In this document: piece by piece, positions 19,094-28,442 of the stretch
Layout of the letters: every line of letters begins with the position of its first letter
Position numbering within the stretch: the first letter of the stretch is position 1
Source: Tolumonas osonensis
GTDB taxonomy: Bacteria > Pseudomonadota > Gammaproteobacteria > Enterobacterales > Aeromonadaceae
Assembly (NCBI RefSeq): GCF_014202415.1
Contig: NZ_JACHGR010000001.1
Location: 1 to 64,000, forward strand
DNA length: 64,000 nucleotides
Direction of reading: 5' to 3'
The notes under the pieces: model-generated
Told to the model about the DNA's origin: nothing
The model's input: the letters and a program-made list of their open reading frames with translations, nothing else
Databases searched by the model: none
Translations under genes and position numbers: made by a program

Positions 19094-19121
19094 TTGTTTA
19101 GCTAAACCGTTTTAGTAAAAT
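19094..19121 (+). promoter_or_regulatory. scrA promoter overlapping the operator
   Basis: A -35 box TTGTTT (19094-19099), a 16-bp spacer and a -10 box TAAAAT (19116-19121) frame operator O2, which fills the spacer. Repressor binding there would block RNA polymerase directly. The predicted start is near 19128. Confidence 0.6.
19101..19116 (+). promoter_or_regulatory. ScrR operator O2
   Basis: GCTAAACCGTTTTAGT is the inverted partner of O1 (15 of 16 bases match its reverse complement). It lies between the predicted -35 and -10 boxes of scrA. The pair, 31 bp centre to centre, is about three helical turns apart. Confidence 0.82.
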
Positions 19122-19127
19122 TAAACT

Positions 19128-19445
19128 CATGCAATAAATGAGGAATTAACATGACAAACCGGGTCTGAATTTCAGGTGATACCACAAACCCGTTTGGTTA
19201 ATTTATGTCTTCGGTTTTACAAAAGAAAAGGTTGCGGCATGGCTGCAGCAGTAACAGACAAGTTTTAGTAATTTCTGAGAAGAGAGAGTGTGCGTCCTGG
19301 CCTGGTTTCACCCCTACAGCAAAACAGACCAGGTCGCACGATATCACCCCGAAGCCGCTGTTGTAAAACAGCATCGGTTAGTGTCGTAACGGATTGAGCC
19401 CCCGTTATGACATTTAACCGGTTACATCCATTAAAGAGGAAAATC
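19128..19445 (+). other. Long structured leader of scrA
   Basis: About 320 bases separate the predicted start from the scrA ATG, and no recognisable gene lies there. A five-codon frame (ATG at 19151, MTNRV, stop at 19168) has a good ribosome site, TGAGGA. Three hairpins follow: TGCGTCCTGG / CCAGGTCGCA (19291-19300 with 19329-19338, one mismatch), GCTGTT-GTAA-AACAGC (19357-19372), and GTCGTAACGG / CCGTTATGAC (19383-19392 with 19402-19411). The last ends 21 bases before the scrA ribosome site. No T run follows any of them, so they are not plain terminators. A 53-codon frame from 19205 resembles nothing I know. Confidence 0.5.
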
Positions 19446-20816
19446 ATGAATGTAACTTCTGTAGCAAATGAGCTGATCCCATTGCTGGGTGGCAAAGAGA
19501 ATATCGTCAGTGCAGCCCACTGCGCAACCCGCTTGCGCCTGGTTTTGCAGGATGATTCAAAAATTAATAAAAGTGCGGTTGAACAGGTCGAAGGGGTAAA
19601 AGGCTGCTTCAGCAATGCCGGCCAGATCCAGATCATTTTTGGTACCGGCATCGTCAACAAGGTTTACGCTGCTTTTATTCAGGTCGCCGGTATCAGCCAG
19701 GCAAGTGAGGGTGATGTCAAAAAACTGGCAACACAGAAACTGAACATTGTGCAGCGTGCAGCCCGTACACTGTCCAACATCTTTGTGCCTATCATTCCGG
19801 CTATCGTCGCATCGGGTTTGCTGATGGGAACGCTGGGTCTGGTGCGTACTTACGGCTGGGCCAACCCTGACAGCGCCATTTTCATCATGCTGGATATGTT
19901 CAGCTCGGCGGCATTTATCATTCTGCCTATATTGATCGGCTTTACCGCTGCGCGGGAATTCGGTGGTAACCCTTATCTGGGGGCAACACTGGGGGGCATT
20001 CTGACCCATCCGGCACTGACTAATGCCTGGACTGTTGGTAGTGGTTTTAAAACCATGGACTTTATGGGTATGGACGTGGCGATGATCGGTTATCAGGGTA
20101 CTGTCTTCCCGGTATTGATTGCTGTCTGGTTCATGAGCCATCTGGAGAAGCAACTGCGCCGGGTGATTCCGGATGCACTGGACATCATTCTGACACCGTT
20201 CCTGACCGTGATCATCACCGGTTTTGTATCTCTGCTGTTCATTGGCCCTGCGGGTCGCGGTCTGGGTGAAGGTATCACCTTCGTTCTGACTACTCTGTAT
20301 GAACATGCTGGCTGGTTAGCAGGTCTGCTGTTCGGTGGTACCTACTCGGCGATTGTTATCACCGGTATTCATCACAGCTTCCATGCGATTGAACTGGGTC
20401 TGCTGGCTGACAAGAGTGTGGGCGTTAACTTCCTGCTGCCTATCTGGGCTATGGCTAACGTTGCTCAGGGTGGCGCATGTCTGGCGGTTTACTTCAAGAC
20501 CAACGATGTTCGCGTGAAATCCATCGCGATTCCATCGGCACTGTCTTGTCTGCTGGGTATTACTGAAGCCGCTATCTTCGGTATCAACCTGCGCTTCGTG
20601 AAACCATTCTTGGCCGCACTGGCAGGTGGTGCTCTGGGTGGCGCCTGGGTTGTTGCCAGCAAAGTCGGTATGACTGCGGTCGGCCTGACCGGTATCCCGG
20701 GTATCGCGATTGTGCAATCCAGCTCGGTGCTGACCTACATCATCGGCCTGGCAATCGCTTTCGGTGCTGCCTTCACTATCGCGACCGTACTGCGTTACAA
20801 CACGGACGCTGAATAA
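19446..20816 (+). CDS. scrA: Sucrose-specific PTS enzyme IIBC
   Basis: ScrA imports sucrose and phosphorylates it to sucrose 6-phosphate. The 456-residue product equals the length of enteric plasmid-borne ScrA. It has an N-terminal IIB domain with the phosphorylated cysteine at residue 26 (SAAHCATRLRL) and a C-terminal IIC domain with about ten membrane segments (from residue 100). There is no IIA domain, so it should depend on EIIA-Glc encoded elsewhere. The ATG at 19446 has an AAAGAGGA ribosome site; the open frame extends upstream to 19407 but without one. Its stop overlaps the scrB start by one base. Confidence 0.95.
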   Translation: MNVTSVANELIPLLGGKENIVSAAHCATRLRLVLQDDSKINKSAVEQVEGVKGCFSNAGQIQIIFGTGIVNKVYAAFIQVAGISQASEGDVKKLATQKLNIVQRAARTLSNIFVPIIPAIVASGLLMGTLGLVRTYGWANPDSAIFIMLDMFSSAAFIILPILIGFTAAREFGGNPYLGATLGGILTHPALTNAWTVGSGFKTMDFMGMDVAMIGYQGTVFPVLIAVWFMSHLEKQLRRVIPDALDIILTPFLTVIITGFVSLLFIGPAGRGLGEGITFVLTTLYEHAGWLAGLLFGGTYSAIVITGIHHSFHAIELGLLADKSVGVNFLLPIWAMANVAQGGACLAVYFKTNDVRVKSIAIPSALSCLLGITEAAIFGINLRFVKPFLAALAGGALGGAWVVASKVGMTAVGLTGIPGIAIVQSSSVLTYIIGLAIAFGAAFTIATVLRYNTDAE

Positions 20817-22231
20817 TGTCTGAAGTTTCCTTGCTGAAACAACTGGCCCGGTCGTTAATGACCGGGCAACCCGTTGCTGCCAGTGACCCGCATCGTCTGC
20901 ACTGGCATCTGGCACCACCGGTTGGTTTATTGAATGATCCCAACGGATTTATTCAGGCAAATGGCCGTTACCACCTGTTCTATCAATGGAATCCCCTTGC
21001 CTGCCGCCACGGCGCAAAATGGTGGGGACACTGGAGTTCTGCGGATCTCGTCCACTGGCAACATGAGCCGGTAGCACTGTTGCCGACAGAAGAGTACGAG
21101 ATCAACGGTTGTTATTCCGGCTCTGCCGTTCAGCACGACGGTAAAATTACGCTGATTTATACCGGCAACGTCAAATACGCCGATGGTTCGCGCACCGCTT
21201 ATCAGTGCCTGGCCGAAGAGCTGCCGGACGGGACTTACCGCAAGCTGGGCCCAGTCATTCCGCTGCCGGAAGGCTATACCGGCCATGTGCGTGATCCGAA
21301 AGTCTGGCAACATGACGGACACTGGTACATGGTGTTAGCTGCCCAATCAGCGGAGCTCACTGGTAAGGTCCTGTTCTACCGCTCAGCCGATCTGACCGAG
21401 TGGCAGCTCCTCGGGGAGATCGCCGGCGCACATCTCAATGGCCTGAAAGAGTTCGGTTATATGTGGGAGTGTCCGGATCTGTTCCCGCTGGATGGTCAGG
21501 ATGTGCTGATCTGTTGTCCGCAGGGACTGGCGGCTGAACAATACCGCTATCTGAATCTGTATCAGTGTGGTTATTTCACCGGCAAGCTGGATTATCGGCA
21601 GGCAGAGTTTCCGCACGGCGAATTCCGCGAGCTGGACCTGGGATTCGAGTTTTACGCGCCACAAACCACAGAGACTGCTGACGGCCGTCGCCTGATGTTT
21701 GGCTGGCTGGGCTTACCGGATGATAACGAGCTGGTACAGCCGACAATCAAATACGGCTGGGTTAACAGCATGACCTGCCCGCGGGAACTGTCGCTGCGCG
21801 ATGGCATACTCTGTCAGCAACCGGTTAAAGAACTGCAGCAATTACGTCAGGGCACCGGAACAGACTGGCAAGGTTCTGCGGAACAGGCGCCAGAACTCGC
21901 CGCTGTCAGCGCCGAGCTCTTAATCGATGTCAGCGGAACATTCTCGTTATCACTGCGGGATGAAGCGACCCTCGACTGGGATGGCGAATGCCTGATTCTG
22001 ACCCGCCGTAACTGGCGTACAGGGGAACAGGAATCCCGTTACTGGTTCGGCTCCTTAAGATCACTGCAGCTGTTGCTGGACAGTTCGTCGCTGGAGTTGT
22101 TTATTAACGATGGCGAAGCCTGTATGACCGCCCGTTATTTTCCGGATCCGGAAAAACAGACATTGCACTTCCAGGGAGCGGGAACGGTTTCAATTCATCA
22201 CTGGTTGTTGTCAGCATGCGTGATAGAATGA
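20816..22231 (+). CDS. scrB: Sucrose-6-phosphate hydrolase (GH32)
   Basis: ScrB splits sucrose 6-phosphate into glucose 6-phosphate and fructose. The 471-residue product is a GH32 enzyme: the nucleophile motif LLNDPNGF (about 39-46), the RDPKVW block holding the transition-state aspartate, and the acid/base motif WECPDLF near residue 219. A five-bladed propeller domain is followed by a C-terminal beta-sandwich. It overlaps scrA (TAATG) and scrR by 16 bases, giving a tight three-gene unit. No fructokinase (scrK) or sucrose porin (scrY) gene is present in the cluster. Confidence 0.95.
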   Translation: MSEVSLLKQLARSLMTGQPVAASDPHRLHWHLAPPVGLLNDPNGFIQANGRYHLFYQWNPLACRHGAKWWGHWSSADLVHWQHEPVALLPTEEYEINGCYSGSAVQHDGKITLIYTGNVKYADGSRTAYQCLAEELPDGTYRKLGPVIPLPEGYTGHVRDPKVWQHDGHWYMVLAAQSAELTGKVLFYRSADLTEWQLLGEIAGAHLNGLKEFGYMWECPDLFPLDGQDVLICCPQGLAAEQYRYLNLYQCGYFTGKLDYRQAEFPHGEFRELDLGFEFYAPQTTETADGRRLMFGWLGLPDDNELVQPTIKYGWVNSMTCPRELSLRDGILCQQPVKELQQLRQGTGTDWQGSAEQAPELAAVSAELLIDVSGTFSLSLRDEATLDWDGECLILTRRNWRTGEQESRYWFGSLRSLQLLLDSSSLELFINDGEACMTARYFPDPEKQTLHFQGAGTVSIHHWLLSACVIE

Positions 22232-23316
22232 AGAAGCCTCCTGTGACCGGATCGAATGTGAAACAACCAAACCGTATAACTATCAGTAACATCGCAGAAC
22301 TGGCGGGCGTCTCCAAGGCGACTGCCAGCTTGGTTTTGAATGGCAAAGGCGATGAATACCGGGTGTCGGAAGAAACGCAGCAGCGCATTCTTTCTATTGC
22401 TGAAGAACACCGTTACCAGCCCAGCTTCCATGCCCGCGCCTTGCGTTCCTCGCGCAGTCATACCATCGGACTGGTTATTCCTTTTCTGACCCAGTTTACG
22501 AATGCCAGTCTGGCCCGCGAGCTGGAATCGTTGTTTCGCAATGCCGGCATTCAGATCATTATTGCCTGTTCGGATGAAGATCCGGAGCAGGAAAAACTCG
22601 TCGTGAACAATCTGCTGCAACGTCAGGTGGATGGTCTGATTGTCATCTCCAGCAATAGCAGCGATGAAGCCTACAGTAAAATTCACAGCTATGTTCCTGT
22701 CGTACAGCTCGGTCGCCAGATTGGTGATTCCAGCCTCCCCTTGATCATGACCGATGCGGAAAGCAGCACGACCAGTCTGATCCAGGTATTGGCGACACAG
22801 CATCCGGATGAAATCTATTATTTCGGCGGGGAACCGACGCTGACGCCGAGCAAGCAGCGTCTGGCCGGTTACAAACAGGGATTGCAGCAAGCCGGTGTGT
22901 CATTACGCCCGGAGTGGATCCGTCAGCGGAATTTCTTCTCCTATTCCGGTTATGACATGATGGAAGAGGTCTGTAATGAACTGGGACGCCCTCCCAAAGC
23001 ATTATTCACTGCGTCATTTTCTCTGCTGGAAGGGGTATTGCAGTACCTGAACCAGAATCCGGAAATGCAGCAGGGATTACATCTGGCCAGTTTTGATGAT
23101 CATGAGCTGCTGGATTTTATGCCGCTGCGTATCGACAGCATTGCCCAGGATTATACTGCCCTCGCCTTCAACGCCTTTACCATGCTGATGGCCCTGATGG
23201 AAGACAAGGCGGTTCTGCCACCCACCATGCAGACTATCCCGGCCCGTATCCGCTGGCGGCATCCGGAATCACGCCGTCTCAGCAAACAGATAACAACAGA
23301 ATCCTTACCCAAATAA
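22216..23316 (+). CDS. scrR: ScrR, LacI-family sucrose operon repressor
   Basis: The product is a LacI/GalR-type regulator: a helix-turn-helix headpiece (ISNIAELAGVSKATASLVLNG), a hinge, and a periplasmic-binding-protein-like effector domain. The headpiece and the SRSHTIGLV and RPPKALFTA blocks match enteric ScrR (334 residues). The frame from ATG 22216 gives 366 residues; ATG 22228 and GTG 22258 are alternatives, and the last aligns best with known ScrR N-termini. None has a strong ribosome site, so coupling to scrB, which it overlaps, is likely. It should bind the two operators at 19070-19116. A terminator follows. Confidence 0.92.
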   Translation: MRDRMKKPPVTGSNVKQPNRITISNIAELAGVSKATASLVLNGKGDEYRVSEETQQRILSIAEEHRYQPSFHARALRSSRSHTIGLVIPFLTQFTNASLARELESLFRNAGIQIIIACSDEDPEQEKLVVNNLLQRQVDGLIVISSNSSDEAYSKIHSYVPVVQLGRQIGDSSLPLIMTDAESSTTSLIQVLATQHPDEIYYFGGEPTLTPSKQRLAGYKQGLQQAGVSLRPEWIRQRNFFSYSGYDMMEEVCNELGRPPKALFTASFSLLEGVLQYLNQNPEMQQGLHLASFDDHELLDFMPLRIDSIAQDYTALAFNAFTMLMALMEDKAVLPPTMQTIPARIRWRHPESRRLSKQITTESLPK

Positions 23317-23342
23317 TAAAGCCACCTGAAGGTGGCTTTATT
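23315..23342. terminator. Bidirectional terminator between scrR and hpt
   Basis: A 13-base perfect stem (AATAAAGCCACCT / AGGTGGCTTTATT) around a GA centre lies between the converging scrR and hpt genes, partly overlapping the scrR stop codon. Confidence 0.85.
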
Positions 23343-23357
23343 GCTCAACAGCGATGT

Positions 23358-23891
23358 TTATTCCAGCGGGATCACTTTGCCGATAAAACGCAGATTACGG
23401 TATAACTGCGCGTAATCGATACCATAACCCACCACAAATTCATCCGGAATAGTAAACCCGGTCCATTCTACCGGAACCTGTACTTCGCGGCGGGCCGGTT
23501 TGTTCAGCAGCGTACAGATAGCCAGTGATTTCGGCTCACGCAGACTGATGATGTCGCGGATTTTGCTTAAGGTAAAACCGCTGTCGATGATGTCTTCCAC
23601 GATCAGCACATCTTTGCCTTTGATTTCATCATCCAGATCTTTCAGTACCCGCACTTCGCGGGAAGAAGTGGTGCTGTTGCCATAGCTAGAAGCGGTCATG
23701 AAATCAAGGCTGACCGGCAAATCGATGTGCCGACTCAAATCAGCCAGGAACAAGCAGGAACCACGCAATAACCCGATCAACACCAGTTCAGAGGTTCCCT
23801 GATAATGCTCGGTGATTTGACGTCCCAGTTCAGCCACCTTGGCCTGTAATTCATCTTCCGGGATCATCACATCAATTCTGTGCTTCATCAT
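23358..23891 (-). CDS. hpt: Hypoxanthine phosphoribosyltransferase
   Basis: Hpt salvages hypoxanthine (and guanine less well) with PRPP to form IMP. The 177-residue product matches E. coli Hpt (178) closely. The PRPP-binding motif [13 protein letters not shown] is intact, and the substrate loop [15 protein letters not shown] is near the C-terminus. Two ATG codons (23891 and 23888) are in tandem. TATAAT at 23969-23964 is a likely -10 box. It is a single-gene unit between scrR and the proBA operon. Confidence 0.95.
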   Translation of the reverse strand: MMKHRIDVMIPEDELQAKVAELGRQITEHYQGTSELVLIGLLRGSCLFLADLSRHIDLPVSLDFMTASSYGNSTTSSREVRVLKDLDDEIKGKDVLIVEDIIDSGFTLSKIRDIISLREPKSLAICTLLNKPARREVQVPVEWTGFTIPDEFVVGYGIDYAQLYRNLRFIGKVIPLE

Positions 23892-23963
23892 AACGACTAT
23901 CTACCTGTTCAAATTGGGCTGCGGCGCAAACCGCAGATTAAAACGAAAATGTGGCAATGCTGC

Positions 23964-23969
23964 ATTATA
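23964..23969 (-). promoter_or_regulatory. Putative -10 box of hpt
   Basis: A consensus TATAAT on the minus strand lies about 73 bases before the hpt start. The region 16-17 bp upstream holds no good -35 box (GATCTT), so the call rests on the -10 match and position. Confidence 0.45.
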
Positions 23970-24045
23970 CCTTGTTTATCGTCGGAAGATCGCGCTGCAA
24001 GCAGGATCAATTCACTAAAACTCCGATAACCCGAGGAATAAAAAT

Positions 24046-24079
24046 AAAAAAAGCCACACGAGTACTGGTGTGGCTTTTT
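24046..24079 (-). terminator. Rho-independent terminator after proA
   Basis: The minus strand forms a 12-base stem (AAAAAGCCACAC / GTGTGGCTTTTT) with an 8-base loop and a T-rich tail, 17 bases after the proA stop. Confidence 0.9.
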
Positions 24080-24096
24080 CAGATTGCGGCAGTAAA

Positions 24097-25356
24097 TCAG
24101 CTGCGGCTCAGATAATCCGCCTGACCAATCCACTTGTAACTGGTCAGTTCGGTTAAGCCCATCGGGCCACGGGCGTGCAGTTTCTGCGTAGAAACCGCCA
24201 CTTCTGCGCCCAGACCAAACTGTCCGCCATCAGTGAAACGGGTTGAGGCATTCACATACACGGCCGCTGAACCCGCCGCATTGATGAAGTACTCCGCATT
24301 CTTCAGATCATTGGTCAGAATGGCATCAGAATGACAGGCATTGTGTTCCTGCAGATGCGCAATGGCCGCTTTGACATCCGGGATCACTTTTACCCCCAGC
24401 GTCAGGCTCAGCCATTCGGTATCAAAATCTTCTGTATCGGCTTCACGTAACAGCTCCGCACCCGCCGCTTTCAGCAACGCATAGGCCTGAGGCTCTGCCA
24501 CCAGCGTCACCTTCTGCTGATTCATGCGGGCGGCCAGCGCAGGGACGATCTGTACTGCGATTTTTTCATTCAGCAGCAGGGTATCCAGGGCATTACACGC
24601 GGACGGACGCTGTACTTTGGCGTTATCAATCACGTCGATAGCGCGTACCAGATCGGCACTTTCATCCACATACAGATGGCTGACACCAAAACCACCGATG
24701 ATCACCGGAATGGTGCTCTGATCCTTGCACAGGCGATGCAGATTCGCACCACCGCGAGGAATGATCATGTCGACATACTGATCCATGGTCAGCAGTTCAC
24801 TGACCAGCGCACGATCCGGACTTTCAATATATTGCACTGAAGCAGCAGGCAAGCCACTCTTCGCCAATGCAGCCTGAATGACCTTCACCAGAGCCATGTT
24901 GGAATTGAAGGTTTCACGGCCACCGCGCAGAATGCTGGCATTGCCGGTTTTCAGACACAGCGCCGCAATGTCGATGGTCACGTTCGGACGCGCTTCATAG
25001 ATGACACCAATCACGCCAATCGGCACCCGGCGACGGGACAGACGCATGCCATTGTCCAGTACACGACTGTCAATTTCGGAACCGACCGGATCATCCAGCG
25101 TCACGACCTTGCGCACGTCCGCGACAATACCCGCCAGACGGGACTCATTCAGCAGCAGACGATCCAGCATGGCATCGGTCAGACCTGAAGCTCGGCCTGC
25201 TTCGATATCTTTGGCATTCGCAGCCAGGATCACGTCCTGCTGGGCTTCCAGCTCATCGGCCATCGCCAGCAACGCCTGATTTTTGCGTGCTGTAGCTGCA
25301 ACAGCCAGTTCAAAAGACGCTTCACGGGCAGCCTTGCCCATTGCTAATAAACTCAT
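24097..25356 (-). CDS. proA: Gamma-glutamyl phosphate reductase
   Basis: ProA reduces gamma-glutamyl phosphate to glutamate semialdehyde with NADPH, the second step of proline synthesis. The 419-residue product has the aldehyde dehydrogenase-like catalytic cysteine in [13 protein letters not shown], and the EARPNVTID and GGRETFNSN blocks. Two ATG codons are available: 25362 lies only one base after the ribosome site GGGAG, while 25356 has a 7-base spacing and fits the E. coli N-terminus better, so 25356 is used. It follows proB by 12 bases in one operon. Confidence 0.95.
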   Translation of the reverse strand: MSLLAMGKAAREASFELAVAATARKNQALLAMADELEAQQDVILAANAKDIEAGRASGLTDAMLDRLLLNESRLAGIVADVRKVVTLDDPVGSEIDSRVLDNGMRLSRRRVPIGVIGVIYEARPNVTIDIAALCLKTGNASILRGGRETFNSNMALVKVIQAALAKSGLPAASVQYIESPDRALVSELLTMDQYVDMIIPRGGANLHRLCKDQSTIPVIIGGFGVSHLYVDESADLVRAIDVIDNAKVQRPSACNALDTLLLNEKIAVQIVPALAARMNQQKVTLVAEPQAYALLKAAGAELLREADTEDFDTEWLSLTLGVKVIPDVKAAIAHLQEHNACHSDAILTNDLKNAEYFINAAGSAAVYVNASTRFTDGGQFGLGAEVAVSTQKLHARGPMGLTELTSYKWIGQADYLSRS

Positions 25357-25368
25357 GCTCATTCTCCC

Positions 25369-26472
25369 TTACAGCAATACCATGTCATCACGATGGATTG
25401 CCACCGGACCATAGCCATAACCTAAACAGGCTTCGATTTCATCAGAATGATGCCCGCGGATCCGTTCTAATTCATCCGCAGTGTAACGGGTAATACCACG
25501 CGCCACTTCTTTGCCATCAGGTGTCACAATGCGCACCGCTTCGCCGCGGCCAAATTCGCCCACAACCTGAATGATACCTTTTGGTAACAGGCTGGAGCCT
25601 TTGTCATGCACAGCTCTGACGGCACCGGCATCCACGTGAATTTCACCGTGCGATTGCGGACCAGCCAGGATCCAGCTCTTACGGCCTTCCAGCGGGTTTG
25701 CCTGCGCTTTAAAACGGGTACCCACTTTTTCATTATTCGCCAGACGACCCACCACTTCCGGGGTTTTACCACTGGCGATCACTACTTCGATACCAGCACG
25801 ACAAGCGATATCCGCCGCCTGCAATTTGGTGGACATACCACCGGTACCCAGACCACTGACGCTGTCCCCAGCCAGGCTACGCAACTGATCGGTAATTTCC
25901 GTGACTTCCTCAATCAGGGTCGCATCCGGATTAGTACGCGGATCTGCTGTAAACAGACCTTTCTGATCGGTCAGCAGGATCAGCAAATCCGCATCCGCCA
26001 GAATCGCGGCCCGCGCAGACAGGTTGTCGTTATCACCGACCTTGATTTCGGCAATCGCGACTGCGTCATTTTCGTTAATGACAGGAATAATGCGGTTATG
26101 CAGCAAGGTCTGCAGGGTATCGCGCGCATTCAGATAACGTTCCCGATCTTCCAGATCGGCACGGGTCAGCAATAACTGACCAATCTGCAGCCCGTAAATG
26201 CTGAACAGATTCTGCCAGACCTGCATCAGGTGACATTGTCCCACCGCCGCCAGCATCTGTTTGTTGGGCATCGTGGGGGGAAGATCGGGGTAACCCAACT
26301 TCTCGCGACCTGCGGCGATTGCGCCAGAGGTCACAACCACGACCTGATGCCCATGACGATGCAGAGCAGCACACTGACGAACCAGTTCCACCATATGGGC
26401 CTGATCCAGTTTACGTGTGCCGCCGGTAAGAATGCTGGTGCCCAGCTTGACGACGATGGTTTTGCTTTTCAT
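25369..26472 (-). CDS. proB: Glutamate 5-kinase
   Basis: ProB phosphorylates glutamate to start proline synthesis and is feedback-inhibited by proline. The 367-residue product equals the E. coli length. It has an amino acid kinase domain ([12 protein letters not shown] at the start, [11 protein letters not shown], the NENDAVA loop) and a C-terminal PUA domain (about 275-365) of the kind found in the E. coli enzyme. It is first in the proBA operon. A GGAGGG ribosome site lies about 12 bases before the ATG, somewhat far. Confidence 0.95.
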   Translation of the reverse strand: MKSKTIVVKLGTSILTGGTRKLDQAHMVELVRQCAALHRHGHQVVVVTSGAIAAGREKLGYPDLPPTMPNKQMLAAVGQCHLMQVWQNLFSIYGLQIGQLLLTRADLEDRERYLNARDTLQTLLHNRIIPVINENDAVAIAEIKVGDNDNLSARAAILADADLLILLTDQKGLFTADPRTNPDATLIEEVTEITDQLRSLAGDSVSGLGTGGMSTKLQAADIACRAGIEVVIASGKTPEVVGRLANNEKVGTRFKAQANPLEGRKSWILAGPQSHGEIHVDAGAVRAVHDKGSSLLPKGIIQVVGEFGRGEAVRIVTPDGKEVARGITRYTADELERIRGHHSDEIEACLGYGYGPVAIHRDDMVLL

Positions 26473-26564
26473 TGCTGCGATAACCCTCCATGAAGGGCTT
26501 CTTTATACCGAGGCTCACCGCCCCCTGCAACGGAATTTCGCAGCAATTTTATGCATTCGGTCAA

Positions 26565-27839
26565 TCAGAGATTAAAATGCAAACGCAACCACTCGCCAAT
26601 CTCGCTTAACATGCGGTTCATCTGTTCTTTGACCGGTTCTTTATCCAGCACTACCGCTTTCCCGTTCAGACTGGAGGAAGCCAGCATACGGATATCCGAT
26701 TCCGGACAAATAAAGTCCCGGCGATGACCGATACTGAGAATTGGCACACGGGTTTTGGTCACACCGGCCAGCCCCTGCCGTTTAAGTGAAAACACCTGAC
26801 AGCTTTTTTGTAAGCCATCCCAGTCGGCAGCATCCATATTCAGACGATTGGCCAGGCTGGCGCGCATCATCGGTGGCGACAAGGCAAACTGCGTCGGATC
26901 AGTAAAATAGTTGTGCATCCCCGGTCCAACACATACCACGGCTTTCAGGCGCAGTTGCTCCAGATAGGAAAGCCGCACAGCCACGTTGCCGCCAAGACGG
27001 AAACCCACCATACCGATGCGCTGATCATCCACCCACGGCACATCTTTCAGATATTGCAGCACGGCCTGATGCAGACGGCTGGAATCCTGCACCAGCGGCC
27101 AGTGACTGGAATAGCCACAACCCGGCAGATCCAGTGACAGCATGCCAATGCCCAGCGGCGCCAGTACCTTTTCATATAACCGGATAAAATCGAGCTGCGA
27201 GCTGTCGATAGCTCCCGTAACCATCACTAGCGGGACCGGGTGATCATCATGCGGCAAATGCAGATAGCCTTTGATTTCCTTGCCACGGAACGGCACTTTC
27301 AGCTCTTTCAGCGGCACCGGCAAAAAGCGGCCACCATCGCGGTAAGCGATATTGGCCTGCACCATCGCCTGCTCAGCCAGTTCATCCCCTTTCAGGAACG
27401 GATAGCTGGCAATCAGATAATAACGGGCTGCAAGAAAATATTCTTTGCGGGCCGTACGTTGCTGACCTGCCTCTTCCGCGTCTTTCGCTTTACGACTGTG
27501 TTCTCCGGCTAGCTGGCTCCATTCATAGCACCAGTTACCGGGCACAAAGCCCTGCACGGTATCCAGTTGCCGCGGATTGGTTCGTTCGCCATCGCTGGTG
27601 GCAATGCGCGCCAGAATTTCTTCCACTTCGATCGGTTCAGCCCCCTGCCAGATCCAGAACGCCCGGCGCAGGATACGAAACCATGACGGCGTACATAAAC
27701 CATCAATCAGGTGCTGTTCCTGCGGTTCGCACTGATACGGTTCACCTGAATTGGAAATAGTTGATGTCTCACGGATTTTATGTGACTGAACTTTATTGAA
27801 TAACGTTTCGCTTAAATTTTTTTCGGATGGTGCAGACAT
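26565..27839 (-). CDS. frsA: FrsA-like alpha/beta hydrolase
   Basis: The 424-residue product matches the FrsA (YafA) family, an alpha/beta-hydrolase-like protein reported to affect EIIA-Glc-linked fermentation control and to have esterase activity; its role is not settled. The nucleophile elbow reads GFRLGG in place of the common GxSxG, which is a family trait and not damage. The N-terminal 190 residues are a helical extension with FRILRRAFWIWQG. The ATG at 27839 has GGAG 5 bases upstream and is preferred over the GTG two codons earlier. In E. coli frsA also lies next to gpt. Confidence 0.9.
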   Translation of the reverse strand: MSAPSEKNLSETLFNKVQSHKIRETSTISNSGEPYQCEPQEQHLIDGLCTPSWFRILRRAFWIWQGAEPIEVEEILARIATSDGERTNPRQLDTVQGFVPGNWCYEWSQLAGEHSRKAKDAEEAGQQRTARKEYFLAARYYLIASYPFLKGDELAEQAMVQANIAYRDGGRFLPVPLKELKVPFRGKEIKGYLHLPHDDHPVPLVMVTGAIDSSQLDFIRLYEKVLAPLGIGMLSLDLPGCGYSSHWPLVQDSSRLHQAVLQYLKDVPWVDDQRIGMVGFRLGGNVAVRLSYLEQLRLKAVVCVGPGMHNYFTDPTQFALSPPMMRASLANRLNMDAADWDGLQKSCQVFSLKRQGLAGVTKTRVPILSIGHRRDFICPESDIRMLASSSLNGKAVVLDKEPVKEQMNRMLSEIGEWLRLHFNL

Positions 27840-27883
27840 ATCCACTCCGCATGCGTTTTTTGGTATTTATGCACCTTGCTGCG

Positions 27884-27912
27884 GAAAAAAGAAAGGCTTC
27901 CATCGGAAGCCT
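27884..27912 (-). terminator. Rho-independent terminator after gpt
   Basis: The minus strand forms AGGCTTCC / GGAAGCCT around a GAT loop and continues into a T-rich tail (TTTCTTTTTTCC), between gpt and frsA. Confidence 0.88.
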
Positions 27913-27920
27913 CACTTTTT

Positions 27921-28385
27921 TTACTGATTTTCTTCACAGATTGGTGGTACAAAGCAATGCACCATATCCCACGGCTGTTCGATCCAAGTATCCTGAGGGA
28001 TAGCCACTTCGAAATCATCGACCAGATGCTCGCCTTTCGGCTTGGCAAATACAGTGACCAGTCTTGCTTTCGGGTACATTTCACGCAACAGGCGCGCCGT
28101 GTTACCGCTGTCAACCAGGTCGTCCACGATCAGGAAGCCTTCACCATCCCCGTCAATGCGTTTCAGCACGTTCAGATCACCCTGATTATCATGCTCGTAG
28201 CTGGAAATGCAGATGGTATCGACAAAACGGATACCCAGTTCACGCGCCATGATTGCAGCAGGTACCAGACCGCCGCGACTAACCGCTAAAATGCCTTTCC
28301 ATTGGCTTGCCGGAAGCTGACGACGGGACAAACGACGTGCTTCACGATGCAGATTTTCCCACGAAACATAAAACTTTTTGCTCAT
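27921..28385 (-). CDS. gpt: Xanthine-guanine phosphoribosyltransferase
   Basis: Gpt salvages xanthine and guanine (weakly hypoxanthine) with PRPP. The 154-residue product is close to E. coli Gpt (152). The PRPP motif [14 protein letters not shown] is intact, and the start [14 protein letters not shown] is typical. It is membrane-associated in E. coli. It is followed by its own terminator. In E. coli gpt sits between pepD and frsA; here pepD is a few genes further on. Confidence 0.96.
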   Translation of the reverse strand: MSKKFYVSWENLHREARRLSRRQLPASQWKGILAVSRGGLVPAAIMARELGIRFVDTICISSYEHDNQGDLNVLKRIDGDGEGFLIVDDLVDSGNTARLLREMYPKARLVTVFAKPKGEHLVDDFEVAIPQDTWIEQPWDMVHCFVPPICEENQ

Positions 28386-28442
28386 AAACTAACCTATTGG
28401 GGATGTAAAAACGGTTAACTTGTTAGCTTACCAGAGCGAACG

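Noticed and set aside
19205-19366. A 53-codon frame in the scrA leader
   Set aside because: Poor start context, no recognisable motif, and its end coincides with a hairpin stem, so it is treated as part of the untranslated leader.
18944-19445. A further scr gene (scrK or scrY) or a tRNA in the gap before scrA
   Set aside because: No frame long enough, no sugar-kinase or porin motif, and no cloverleaf with a CCA end could be seen.
19557-20306. A 249-codon open frame opposite scrA
   Set aside because: Hydrophilic, Gln/His/Arg-rich translation of an antisense strand; scrA explains the sequence fully.
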